In this document: in pieces, positions 32,285-42,889 of the stretch
Layout of the letters: every line of letters starts with the position of its first letter
Position numbering within the stretch: the stretch's first letter is position 1
Source: Puffinus mauretanicus
Taxonomy: Eukaryota > Chordata > Aves > Procellariiformes > Procellariidae
Reading direction: 5' to 3'
DNA length: 64,000 nt
NCBI GenBank assembly: GCA_023333565.1
Contig: JAJKFH010003627.1
Coordinates: 8,475,501-8,539,500 of the forward strand
Position numbers and translations under genes: made by a program
The notes under the pieces: generated by a model
Database searches by the model: none
Told to the model about the DNA's origin: nothing
What the model saw: only the letters and a program-made list of their open reading frames with translations

Positions 32285-32770
32285 TACAGCTTGTTCCCAG
32301 GAGATAAATAGACCTCAGTAAAAAGATTGCTACATCCTTTCAATAAAGATTTTTTCCTCTTTCCCAGACAGCTTGTGAAATGTTTTAAAAGCTTCTCACA
32401 TTTCCAGTGAAACCCACAGAGAAGAATTTTGCTTGTTATCAGCCCTGGAAGCCCCTGATAGACGGATGATATTTTTCCCCCTCGTTTCTCTCTCTCTCTC
32501 ACTCTCTTTTTTTACAAGCTGAAAAGAGAGTCACAGTGTGTTTTATAACCGGCTCTCTGCATTTCAAAAGCTCAACGAGAGCTCTCTGCTAACCCCGATA
32601 AGCCCAGGGCTCTTAGTGTCTTAAATACCTTTGACAAGCTATACATTACAACGCTAATAATTTGCCAAATTTGCGCCCATAATATGATATCTGTAAAACG
32701 TCAAGGGTGGTAATGCGATTAGCGGCCTCAAATGAAATATCGAACATTCAGCGTTTAGGCCCTGAATAGG
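32285..32770. promoter_or_regulatory. Strong candidate enhancer with a P3 homeodomain palindrome
   Basis: The right half contains TAATGCGATTA at 32711-32721, an exact TAAT-N3-ATTA palindrome as bound by dimers of paired-class homeodomains. Nearby are GCTAATAATTTGCC (from 32654), CCCATAATATGATATC and ATGAAATATCG. The left half (32285-32450) has AGATAAATAGACC and CAATAAAGATTTTTTCC, interrupted by a CT-repeat near 32480-32512. The sequence is low in repeats outside that tract. No coding signal is seen. Confidence 0.45.
32480..32512. repeat. (CT)n tract with T-run
   Basis: A CTCTCTCT run with one CACT interruption and a terminal T7. It divides the two AT-rich halves of the 32.3-32.8 kb candidate element. 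Confidence 0.75.
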
Positions 32771-32924
32771 GGAGAAAGGAAAGGAAATCAATTTCAAAAG
32801 CAGGAGGGAAAGAAGCGATAAGCGTGTAATAAAAAGGGAGAGAGGGGAGCGTGGACAGGCCGGGAGAAAGAGCATCTTGTTTTTCATTCTTCCCTTTTTA
32901 AGGCATTCAAGCCTTAGAAGGGGG

Positions 32925-32956
32925 AAAAAAAAAAAAAAAAGAGGGAAAAAAAAAAA
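32925..32956. repeat. Poly-A tract, interrupted
   Basis: A16, then GAGGG, then A11 on the plus strand. No target-site duplication or SINE/LINE tail sequence is visible upstream, so it is not called as a retrotransposon tail. Confidence 0.8.
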
Positions 32957-32959
32957 GCA

Positions 32960-33300
32960 AACAAACATCTCTGAATTAAGTTGGTTGCAACTCTGCAAAA
33001 TAACATTTGGCCACCCTAACAACCCCAGGGTTTGGTTGGTGGTGAAGGTGGGGGAAGGACTTGCTGTTTGCTCTCTGATCCCCCCCATCCAACTCCCCGC
33101 CCCGAACAGTTCGGGTCCATAAAACACAGGATGTGAAATTACAAGTAGTCTGAGGGTGGGCTGCCCCCTCCTCTCTCCCCCACTCAAGGTGGGGGAATCG
33201 TAATGTACTAATTATCTGAAACCACTCCGAGTAGAAAAGAAACTGTCACATACCAGGCTGTAGACTAAATAACAAACATCCCACACCTGCGGCTTTATGA
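32960..33300. promoter_or_regulatory. Candidate conserved noncoding element
   Basis: Contains GAATTAAGTTGG, AAAATAACATTTGGCC, ACCCTAACAACCCC, GTCCATAAAACACAGG, GAAATTACAAGTAG, CGTAATGTACTAATTATCTG, GACTAAATAACAAAC and GCGGCTTTATGAGCGC. The CTAATTATCTG word combines a homeodomain core and a GATA-like end. It lies just after the poly-A tract. Confidence 0.38.
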
Positions 33301-35498
33301 GCGCTCGCTGGGCAAGGCGGGCAGGGGGAGGGAATTCCCTGCTCCCCACCGGCACGGCGGGCAGGCTCCTGCCAGGACGGGTACCGGATGCTGTGACCCG
33401 GAGCTGAGCAGGAACCGGGCCCTGCGAGCAGCCCGAATCTGTACATGAATCTCATTGCCGCTGCTGCGATGGGTTTTGCGTTTGGTTTGGTGTGAAAACA
33501 AATCTTCCGCCGGGGTCTGGATGGGAAGCAGGAGAGCACCAAGACAACCCACCAAAGGAAGGGGACCCATGCCGGGGGCAGGAGGGTGGAAGAGGGGGAC
33601 AATCAAGAGTGTCAGCTCTGTCTTCCAGAAACAGTCAGATCTGCCCTCTGATCCCCACTGCTCTGCACGCAGCTGGCCGCTCTTGAGACAACAAGGGTGG
33701 GAGCAGGCTGCTGCAGACCCTCAAACCAGCACAACCAAGGAGAAAGTCCATGGATGCACCAGAGGAGCCACCAGGCAATGACCCTGTATCTCCATCACCG
33801 TTCGCCGCAGCTGGAGCCTGGAAAACATTGTGCCTGCACACAAAATGACTCAGCCGTGGTATTCTCTGCTGTCTAGGGTTAAGAGAGACCGAAGCAGTGT
33901 GCCAGGGTCAGCCCACTGCCAGCCCCACGTACCTGGTGGGGTCAGCAGCAGTCGTGGAGGCTGCAGGAGAGCCAGGATGTACGCTTTGCATGCTGCCAGC
34001 TTCATTCTCCTTGGCCCCTCTTGGGCTTCGGCTTCTGTGCCAAGGCTGACAACAGCAGCAGAGCAGGTGCCACTATGTGCACGTGCCACCAGAAACTAAG
34101 TTGAGGCCCAGCAAAACCCTCCCATGGCTACTGGACACCACCAAGTCAGCACGAGGCAACTTTCAGTCAAGGAAACATTGGCTTAGATTTGCCATGCAGC
34201 CAGGAGATATAAACCAAAGCCTACCAGTGAGTGGGACAAGGGCTGGAGGGGAATTAACCCCAAACTGCCCACTGCAGAGTACTTAAACTCTTCCTGGAGC
34301 ACCGAGGTCCACTCACTGTTGCAGGGAAGGTGCTGGATTAAACAGATCGCTAGTTTGCTTCCCAGCAGGACAAGTCCCACAGCAATTCACCTTCCTGAAC
34401 AGAGCTGAAAATGGCCAAAGGGGCAGGCTTGGCCAGATGCTGGGCTGACAGGATGGGCCCGGTTTCTACAGGCTGTGTGAAGGGTGCAAGGTCCAAAGCC
34501 AGGGACCTTTCTGAATGGAGATCTGTGGCAGGCTGGTAAGGACAAGGGGAACTAATGCCATCACTGCCTCTCAAGCCACACAGTAAGAAGGGTTGGGAGC
34601 GCAGGGCCACTCTTGGGAATGCTTGGTCCCATTCAAGTCCCAGCAGGCAAGCCTGGTGCTGGTGTCCTGACTTGGCCACCCCTCCTATAGGCAATGCAAC
34701 ATAACATCCTCACTGAAAACCCACCCCCCAGGCATTGAAACAGCCAGGACTGTTGCTCCAGGGTCAGGGTGCTTCCCTTCTCCCTCCCATTACAAGCAGT
34801 AGGTCCATGCTCTGACTTACGCTCCTGGCTCTGCAACCACAACCCAGCTTAGCCAGCACCTCTGAACCCACCTCATGCGGAGAGAATTCACGCTGGCCCA
34901 GTACTGGTGATGGGTACAGCAGAGCCAGAACAAACACCTGGATGGCCACTAGAAGTGCACCTTACTGCAACCTGCAAATCCCCCAGACCCTTCCCGAAGG
35001 CGCTGGGGTCTCCAGGTGGCCCTGCCTGGGGCAGCTGGAGAGCGGAAGGTGCTGGTCCCCAGTGGGAATGAGAAAACACACCGGTGCAGGGGCAGAGCAC
35101 GCGCCCCTTGGCCAAGCATGGAATGGCCATTACAGGGCCACTTCTTGCGGCATCACGAGTCATTAAAGCCAAGAGAGCTTGGGGAATCATCAGCACCAGC
35201 CAAACGACTTCCCCAGATGTGGCTCATTCTCAGGATGTGGGAGCCCCCACGGACACCCACCTCCGATCCCAGCTCCTCCAGACAAAACATTCCCAGCATT
35301 GGAGTCTCCACCCAGGACCCCGCTCGCAGGAGCTTTCTAGGCCATTTAGCAGGAGGCACTGTTTGGTTTTGAACAGATGTTGCCTTCCCCCTGCCCCCAA
35401 GGTCCCCAGCAGCTCTGCTGCCTTTGAGCCGGGAAGGCAAACGAGTTTTGCACACTTGTTTAAGGTCGGTCAGGTGCATGCGCACAAGCACGCACATT

Positions 35499-35511
35499 CA
35501 CACACACACAC
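35499..35511. repeat. (CA)n microsatellite
   Basis: A short CA run of about six units. Listed only as a simple repeat. Confidence 0.7.
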
Positions 35512-35644
35512 GAGCTCGACAGTGGGGTGGGCAGAGAGGCACCCCAGCGTAAAGCAAAGCAGCGCAGGGAAGAGTTATGGCTATGCTCAGCCTTTAGTGT
35601 TAAAAGGACTTCCCTTACCCACAGCCAGCCAGCGGCGCAGGCGT

Positions 35645-35740
35645 TGGGACTTGCATTCCCATCTCTAAACTGGAGTTAAGCATATTCTCTGTCTGCCCTG
35701 GGAGATGTGGGGGGGTGAGACGGCTGCAGAAGCAGGGGCC
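35645..35740 (+). repeat. Possible MIR/L2-like fragment
   Basis: GCATTCCCATCTCTAAACTGG, AGTTAAGCATATTCTC and CTGCCCTGGGAGATGTGG resemble the MIR 3' half ('cagtttccccatctgtaaaatgg ... ctacctcagagggttgtgagg'). The match is weaker than for the other MIR calls and could be chance. Confidence 0.35.
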
Positions 35741-36695
35741 AAGGGAAGGCCCCCTCCAGGCAGACTACAGCAGTAGGTGATCGGTGTGGGCTTGGTGGAC
35801 AAGCACAGAGCTTCTGTGTCATGGCTCTCCTACTGCCTGGGTCGAAGAACAGACAACTGCTTGTAGCTTAGAGGAGAGATGCACTTATTTATTCCTAAAA
35901 AACCTCACCAGAGTGGGCCACCTGGGGTCTGCAAACTCACTAAGCACGCACTGAGCCCAGGTTACCCTCCCAGACCATGGCACACCACTTCCAACCCAAC
36001 TACATAGGGAATGACGTTTTCTGAGATTAGTCATTTCCCTGCTCAATCTGGTCCAAATGACTATTGATCCCTTAACACAGAGGTGTAACAGCAGCCCTCG
36101 GGCATTTTCACTGAGAGATCCCACTTTAAGTTCCTTGTCCCTTTCAAACTGTACTACTGCAAATCTACTGGTTTCATTTTGGTCAGAATGGGGGCAAGAC
36201 ATCTGTACAAGCCCCCTTCAGCCCTTCCCATGAGATAAATGTATGTGGTGTGCATCCAAGCTGCCCCCTTGGGATCAGTCCTTGAAGAATATTGCCCAAC
36301 TTCTACCGGGTGATGGGCATGCGGAGTCTTGAGCTTATTTACTAGTCACACTTAAAGGTCCTAGCATCAGGAGAGTGAAAGAATTGGGACCTTTTCAACC
36401 AACACACCATCATGCAGACACACATCCCGATTCAACACCTTTTTGTCCATAAGGCCAGCAGCCCTTTGTGCTAAATCCAGCTTGAAGAGAGAGGAATTTG
36501 TAACTCAATGCACTCTAGAAACATCTAAGTATCTTCTAGAATAGCTTTGTGATCCAAGTTGCAATTTGTCACTGAGCTGTCACAACTATGCATGTGATAA
36601 GCATGCTTACACCACAATATGCACACACTTTTTGAAGGCTCCTGCAGGGTCCTGTACAAGTTTGACTCCCCGTCCCACGCAGTGTATATAAAATC

Positions 36696-36708
36696 GCACA
36701 CACACACA
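36696..36708. repeat. (CA)n microsatellite
   Basis: A short CA run of about six units near the left border of the CR1-like fragment. Confidence 0.7.
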
Positions 36709-36894
36709 AATACTCATGGTGCCGCACGTCCAAGCTTCTGTTTGCAGTCACACCTCAAAGCCTGTGGCCACTTTCTGGCCTTCAGAGTGCAATCCTACAG
36801 TATACAGGCTTTCATTAGCACACACCGGTATTCCAAGGGAAAACAAGCTGACTGATACCTATCGAGCAAGAAAACGTGCAAGGGAAGCTGCAGC

Positions 36895-37200
36895 AGCAGG
36901 GAAGACCTGGGTGATGGTAGGGGACATCAAGATGGACCTCAGCTTGCACTGTGATATGGCAGCACAAAACATGCAGTGTGATCCAGGCTTGCAAAGGAAT
37001 CAGAGCTCGGACCAGCATTTTACTCTGGCCGGTGCTCACATGGCCATGTTGAAGAAAGGAAGTTGTGTCCACTGTGGGACCACAGTGCTGGAGAGAGGCA
37101 GAGACGATCTGGAGCGCAGCGGCAAGAGATCCTGGGAGATGATCAAGGAGCTGACTAAGGCTGGGGGAGCTGTGGCTACGTTCAAGGAAGGGAGTTCATA
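36895..37200 (+). repeat. Ancient CR1-type LINE fragment, coding-strand orientation
   Basis: Several blocks fit the end of CR1 reverse transcriptase in order. CAGCTTGCACTGTGATATGG then GCAGCACAAAACATGCAGTG matches the 'agcagtgtgatgcagcaaaaaaggcaaatgc' block. GGCCGGTGCTCACATGG fits the 'ctggtgagacctcacctgg' block. GGAAGTTGTGTCCACTGTGG fits the 'gtgtccagttctgggc' block. GGAGCGCAGCGGCAAGAG then ATGATCAAGGAGCTGAC fits the 'ctggagcgggtccagagaagggc...atgatcaagggtctggag' block. It is decayed, but an open frame runs through it (36716-37201, 161 codons). That frame is probably a relic and not a host gene. It ends in a stop near 37200 and the 3' end is not seen. Confidence 0.5.
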
Positions 37201-37204
37201 GGGT

Positions 37205-37785
37205 CCGGTGGTGGGTAAGATATTGCGGACCTCTGCTCTCTGAATAGCAGAGCAAACGTTAAAGGAAACGCAGTGTGCTGAGGGCTAAGGGGACGGCGGT
37301 GCAGCCTGCAGACACAGTGCTGCCCTTTCCCTGGCTCGCTGGACGTACGTCCCTTTCACTGTGCTCTGCACGCACGGGCTCTTGAAACCCTGCAAGGGGA
37401 GGTGGAAAAAGCTAGAAGGGATCTCACTCGGTGGCGTGAACAGCAAAGAGAAATGGATACCCCTAGCCCACAGCCCCTCTCTGCTGCTCCGGCTTCTGCT
37501 CCCCACCGTGCTCCTTGCTTTCCTGTGCCACCAGCCTTGGCACAGCTGAGCCTCGGAGAAATCTCACTGGGGTCCCCACGTCCCACCTCTCCTGAAGGAG
37601 ACTTCAGCAGCGCCGGCTTTCAGCATCTGACCCAGCGCTTTAAAAACCTGGGTGCCACGCGGAGGGCTCTCTTGTTCAGGGACCCGCATTCTGACTTTGA
37701 TTAAGTGATGGACATGAAAACACACACAAACACAAACACAGTGCGAGGCAACGTCCCCAGAGGAATGGGAAAAAAAGAGAGATAA
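37205..37785. other. Background, no supported gene
   Basis: Open frames up to 100 codons, unrecognised. A CACAAACACA-type tract at 37720-37742 is simple repeat. Nothing else can be supported. Confidence 0.5.
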
Positions 37786-37789
37786 AAAC

Positions 37790-38045
37790 CAAACAGCCGT
37801 TTTCACCCCCCAAACCGTATAATTTTGTGTAAATTTTTACTTTAAACATCTCTTTTTTTCCTGAGCCGTGATATAGGCCCTGTCAAAACCAGGGCCAATT
37901 ACTGCCATTAGGTTCCCATTATGTCACTGCTTCTCCCCCCATTATGAAGGTCTTCGGCACACAGAGCTATAATCTTCACTCACTCTCGCTCCATCACTCC
38001 CAGAAGGAACAAAATTGTTTAAAAAAAAAAAATAAAGCCTTTATT
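37790..38045. promoter_or_regulatory. AT-rich candidate conserved noncoding element
   Basis: Contains CGTATAATTTTGTGTAAATTTTTACTTTAAAC, GCCGTGATATAGGCCC, GGGCCAATTACTGCCATTAGG, CCCATTATGTCAC and CCCCATTATGAAGG. The two CCCATTATG words lie about 30 bp apart. A long A-run follows near 38020-38031. The CCAATTACTGCCATTAG block has two homeodomain half-sites. Confidence 0.38.
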
Positions 38046-38049
38046 TTGC

Positions 38050-39825
38050 CCCTGTCAACTCTGAAAAGGAAGGAAGGGAAAAAGAGAGAGAAAGAAACTG
38101 GTAAAGTTTTTAACTGTGAGGTTGCCAAAAGGACCGAGAGAAAGTGTTCAGCACAGCTGAGGCGTATGAAACCGGGGCTGGCAGGAGGACTCTGCGGGAT
38201 CACCCAAATGAGTCACTCTCCTTATCCCTCACTGGGGAGATATTTGCTTCCCTTCCCCTCTTCCTCTGCCAAAGCAGACCTGTGGTAAGCCTGACCCTGC
38301 CACTGGGAATAGAGAAACAGAGAATGACTGTTGGGAGCAGCACACATGCCGAAATTCATGTTCCACATCACACTCCTCATGCCAGGGGTTACTGCGATCT
38401 GCTGCTAAAGCAACCACCCCGCCTGCTTCCAAATACCGACCAGCCTCGTCACCCAAAGTGCTGGCATCAAGCCTGCAAGCGATCTGAGAGCGTCCTTGGA
38501 CACACACGGACCTGACATCTGCTGCCATCAAGGCAGAGACTGCAGGATCATGCCCAGGAAGGACAACTGGCTGTGGAGGGCTGAGACGACCATGCTCTGA
38601 GTCCTCAGGAGCAACAGCCCACAAGACCCACCAAATGAATACATCTGGGAGTGGGGTAAGGGTGTCAGACAGCTCACAAAGGATGATGAGGGACAGGCGC
38701 TTGAGGGGCTGCTCACTTGTCGAAGTAAGAGCAGCCCTGGTCCAAGGGCTCAGGAGAATGTATCATCCCAAACACATTCACACTTGGCCACATGCTTGGA
38801 CATCAGAAGAGGGCTACTAGGCATGTCCTCAAAAGCTCTGCTGGTCCTCTCAAGTCCTGCTTCTCCCTGGGATGCTGGGAGAAGGAGTGCAGTGTCTGCA
38901 GTTGTCTGCAGTGTGCTCAGGCACAAAGTGCAGTGAGTGCTGATTCCAGGGAGAGCAGCAAGAGGCTCTGCCCCATCGCACCCATCACCGCATGTCCAAG
39001 CACCCTGTGTCTTCCTTGATGCTGTTCACGGCTTTTTCTTGATCCCACTATCCTGCATTTTGTGCAAGGTTCATGTGAAAGCCAAGGGATGGATCTACTC
39101 CAGCTTGCTATGAGAGCTGGATATAGTCAGAACAGCTCCAATAAAATGAATGGCTAGAGACATTGCAATGCAATACCCGATCCATCTCCCTCGGTGCCAG
39201 TTAATTCAGACCTAGGGCTCCATTTTGGTCAAAACTGGAGGTGGAAGCAGCATGGGAATTTGATGCAGTATCAAATAACAGCAGAAACTCAGACCAAAGC
39301 ATCCAGGGAGAACCACTGCTCAGCAACCGCATGGAGCTCACGGCCCCAAGATGTGAGGAGGGAGCACATGTCCCTTCCACCCAGCTGCACTTCTTCCCTG
39401 TGCCCTTGCTCACATGCAGTTCCCCAGACACCAACTACAAATCTTCCAAACCTTTCTCTGTTCCCCCTTGTATCCCTGCCTCCCACTGAAAAGTGCTAAA
39501 GCCAGCAGCTCTCCTCTCAGAGTCCTTCCTTGCCCCTCGTGGCTCCCGCACCCCTCTCTGGGGACCCCCTGCAGATGACAGCATCTGGCAACTCCGAAGC
39601 TGCAGAAAAGGGGCACAATTTGCCCCTAAACAAAGAAACATCATCTCTGCTAAAGCGATTTCCACCCTCAGTGAGACCTCACAGAGCCATCCTCCCTTTG
39701 AATGCAAAGGTCTCGCCCATTCCTCTGCAGAGAGAGGGAGGGAAAGAAAGGGAACAGCAAAAGAAAAGGCGTGGGGGGGCCGGGGGGGGACATACAGTGA
39801 CAGACACTTTGGCTTTCCCGAGCGA
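38050..39825. other. Background, no supported gene
   Basis: A purine tract at 38063-38100 and overlapping unrecognised open frames up to 147 codons. I see no repeat family that I can name with confidence. Confidence 0.5.
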
Positions 39826-40079
39826 AAGGCTGCGCCAGTGCAATGAAAGCGCTCAACAGCGGCCCACTGAGCTGTCACTTATGCGCGCCTGTGTGTGCAA
39901 GACACAGAAGAGGGCCTGTGCCCGCCAATCGCCCCGCTTTCCACCAAGCCCCCTTTTGTTTTTGTTTAAATCAAATCAAGGGCTGCTTTAAGATGTGCAG
40001 CAAAGCAATTTGCTGAGTATTCTTCCCCCCGTCATGCCAGCAGCAGCCCCTGGTAACTGGGAGGCTGCCTGCATGGAGG

Positions 40080-40205
40080 GGGAGACCCGCGGGCTGCTCT
40101 CCCCGGGGAGCTGTGGGCTGGGGAGGGAGCCCTGCGAGGGGGCACGGCGAATGCAGGGCAAGCGGGCCCCGGGACGCGGCTGCAAGCGGCAGCTCTCCCC
40201 GCTTG
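40080..40205. promoter_or_regulatory. Small CpG-rich patch
   Basis: CpG-containing sequence with GGGACGCGGCTGC and GGGCACGGCGAATGC in about 125 bp. It follows a moderately AT-rich segment (39955-40020). It is a weak candidate for a hypomethylated element. No exon can be supported. Confidence 0.25.
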
Positions 40206-40209
40206 TCTG

Positions 40210-41755
40210 CTAGCCTGAGGAGTGACAAGCTCGAGGTGCAGTGGAAGGACCCGCACAGCCCAGTGACCTTCCCTCCTGGCTGCAGAAGTCGGTGGACTGG
40301 GGACACTGGCTCAGGGGGGGCATTTTTTTTGCTTTGCCTGGTCTTACCCAGCTGCGTGAAGCAGGTCTGCAGCAGAGATGCAAAGGCTGCAGTGAAGCTA
40401 TGGCTACAGCCCCCTTGTCCCCGCTTCTGCGGAGTGGGTCAGAGCAGCCTGGGTCCAGGGACCGCTGGATTTGGTCTGATGGGAAGCAAAGGTCCTCCCT
40501 CCCCGCCCTCCAACCGACATGACTGTGGATGGAGACCTGGAGTGTTCAACAGCCAAGGACAAGGAGCGGGCCCAGGCTCTGCACCCACCCCTCTGCCAGC
40601 TCCGTGCCCCCAGTACAAGCACTGGGAGGCGAAATAGGCATGGGGCCGTCCTCGTGGGTCCTTCCCTGAGGTCACTGCTGGGGAAAAGTTGCTGCTGTTA
40701 CGCTGCAAGTGTGGGAGAAGAGAACTCCCTGAGGAGGGAGGCTGAGGAGGAGGAGGGTGTCGAGCTGGGAGGGCTCAGGAAGGTTGCTACATCGCTTGAG
40801 GGGGGAGGCAAGAGATGAGCTGGAGGAGCGAGAGCCTGGGTGCCTCTGCCTGTGTGTGCTCAGCACATAGGTGACAAGAATTTAAGTTCCCAGGCAAGAC
40901 ACAAGCGAGGGGATGCGGGCATGACACGGCTGGATATCCTCCTCAACGCCAGCAGCTCAACTCCACTAGAAACAGGGAGCAACCTGGATTCCCAGCTCAT
41001 GGACCAGACTCAGCCATGACACTGGTCACCTGGTGATACCTCTCGTGAGTCCCTTTGCTTCCTCATGCTTCATTTCTCCTTCAAAATAAAGTACTAACGA
41101 AGTTCATCTCCCTCGTGAAGTACTGGGAGTCCTACAGCTGTAAAAGGAGCTTGTAAGAGCAAAGTAGTACGAGGATCATTGCAACCGCTAAGCCAGAGGA
41201 CTGGAGGGCAAAACGTTAGTAATGTTTCTCAAAGAGGCCGAAAGATGGCCGTGAGGGTTACAGATGAGCAAAGCCCTGCTTCAGTATCAGGCAAATCGCT
41301 GGAAACAGTTCCAGAATTAAAGACTGAATTCAGATGGCCACGACTTAACACATCCCACGCAGGGAGCCTCCTGCAAAGGCAAATACCCTCTTCTCCGTGG
41401 GAATTGTCCGAGTGCCTCTGTTCAATGACTGGCCGGCAAGTTTTTTGGGCTTTCTAAATGCCTTTGACAGAGGAGCTCCCAAGTGAGCACCTAGGACAGC
41501 TAGCGTCATCAATGGGAAAAAGGCAGGATTCTCCCCCAAAAAGCCACGGTAACCACAACCCGGGAGACACTGGTGCATCGGCAGCCAGCAGCAGGGACGC
41601 TGCGTCCCACGCCAGCCCCCACACCTCTGCTGCAAACAGGAGTGTTCGCGTGAACCACAGCCACCGGCCGAGGTCGGGAGCAACCTTTTTCCCAAAGAGA
41701 ATGAAAATACCTTTTCTGTAGAGGACAAATAAAAATGGTCACAAAGGACATATTC
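40210..41755. other. Background, no supported gene
   Basis: Mixed composition with unrecognised frames up to 174 codons. From about 40860 the GC content drops and open frames become shorter. No RNA gene or named repeat is seen. Confidence 0.5.
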
Positions 41756-42110
41756 AAAAGAGAGAGTGGAACAGGAGCGGTTTTAATAAAATAACACCTA
41801 GAACAGGAGTAGTTTTAATAAAATAACACCTACTACACCTTTCCTTGGGTAAAGGAAGATGGAAATTAAATGAAGAAGTGAAGATGAATGGCAAAACCCC
41901 CTTACAATTGATAAAAAGGCAATAGTTATAAACAATACAGAGTTAACCCCTGGGACCCCTTGCCACAAGATAGCGCTGAGGCTACAATCAAAGAGAGAAA
42001 AAACCCCTCTTAAACAGGATAATAAAAACATCCTAGGTTATATCAACAAAGGTAAACAAAAACTGCCATTGTCATTCTTTAAAGGGGAACACACTCTTTC
42101 AACTGAGTAA
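41756..42110. repeat. Unclassified AT-rich insert-like segment
   Basis: The segment is AT-rich and opens with a 32-bp tandem duplication (41769-41832) that includes AATAAAATAA. It is not built from the homeodomain-type words of the other islands. Texture and the polyadenylation-like words suggest a decayed mobile element such as a solitary LTR on the minus strand. I cannot name a family or see terminal repeats or a target-site duplication. It could equally be ordinary unique sequence. Confidence 0.25.
41769..41832. repeat. 32-bp tandem duplication
   Basis: Copies at 41769-41800 and 41801-41832 are identical except at two adjacent positions, where GAGCGG becomes GAGTAG. The difference is a CG to TA change at a single CpG, as expected if the duplication predates methyl-CpG decay on both strands in one copy. 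Confidence 0.9.
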
Positions 42111-42525
42111 GAAAAAGTTCCCCTGTGGCCCATTTGTTCCAAAATTACGTGCCTTTCTCAGCCATTCCCTAACTCAGCCAGCATCTCCTGCCCCAGACAG
42201 GACACTGGGCTTCGCAGACACTGTCCTGATTCCAGGTGTGTGTTTTTACATGTGTCCTGCCCACACGGCCCCTGCATCCGATATCCTCCCCATCCCAATG
42301 GCTTCCAAGGGGTTAAAATCAAACTTCTCCCCAAGAAGAAGAAGGAAAAAGAGCCAGAGAGAGAAAGTTAATTGAAAATGCTGTTTAATTTTTCAGCTCC
42401 ACTGGATTACACTGTGGCACAGATGGTTCATCAAGACAGTCTCTGTCTGTATCACTGTCCGTCCCAGCCTCTCCCCCCATCGTGCAGAAGGGAGGGGGAG
42501 GAAAAAAACACAGCAGGCAGTGGCT

Positions 42526-42553
42526 CAAAAAAAAAAAAAAAGAAAAAAAAAAA
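42526..42553. repeat. Poly-A tract, interrupted
   Basis: An A-run of about 15, then G, then about 11 A. No recognisable retroelement body precedes it. Confidence 0.8.
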
Positions 42554-42569
42554 GGCAACTTAACACAAA

Positions 42570-42765
42570 AGAGCATTCTGTGCAGCTCTTTTCAAGGCAC
42601 TGGGACAATGCTCCCAACTTGATCCTTTCATAAAGAAAACGTTTCGGGGTCAGAAAACAGGACACATTAAGCCCGGAGAAGCACATTGGCCATTTTACCG
42701 CTGACTTTCGTGGCTAGCTAGAGGGCTGCACCGGAGTTGGGTTGTTTTAGTTGTTTTTAAAGGCG
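42570..42765. promoter_or_regulatory. Mixed-composition candidate element
   Basis: Contains CGTTTCGGGGTC, GACACATTAAGCCC, CACATTGGCCATTTTACCGC, GTGGCTAGCTAGAGG and GTTTTAGTTGTTTTTAAAGG. CCATTTTACCGC and the surrounding CpGs distinguish it from the background. It is a moderate texture call. Confidence 0.27.
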
Positions 42766-42889
42766 GCAGCCCTGTAGGAACAATCGCATTTGGGGTTTGG
42801 GGTGGCCTCGGCTCTCACCCGCCCGCACCACCCCGTGCTCCAGCACAGCTCAGCCATCCCTCTCTGCTGAGAAAGTCCAACGGAGATGA

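Larger units (their letters stand above)
33310..36875. other. Long background stretch, no supported gene
   Basis: Open frames up to 194 codons overlap on both strands without recognisable domains. CA repeats lie at 35499-35511 and 36696-36708 and a possible MIR at 35645-35740. No gene or RNA can be supported. Confidence 0.5.

Noticed and set aside
38750..38830. Words resembling a CR1 'agaagggctactagg' block
   Set aside because: Only about 15 bases match and the neighbouring CR1 blocks are absent, so it is likely chance.
41958..41978. CTCF-like CCACAAGATAGCGCTG
   Set aside because: It departs from the core at a normally fixed G, and no other CTCF-type flank is apparent.
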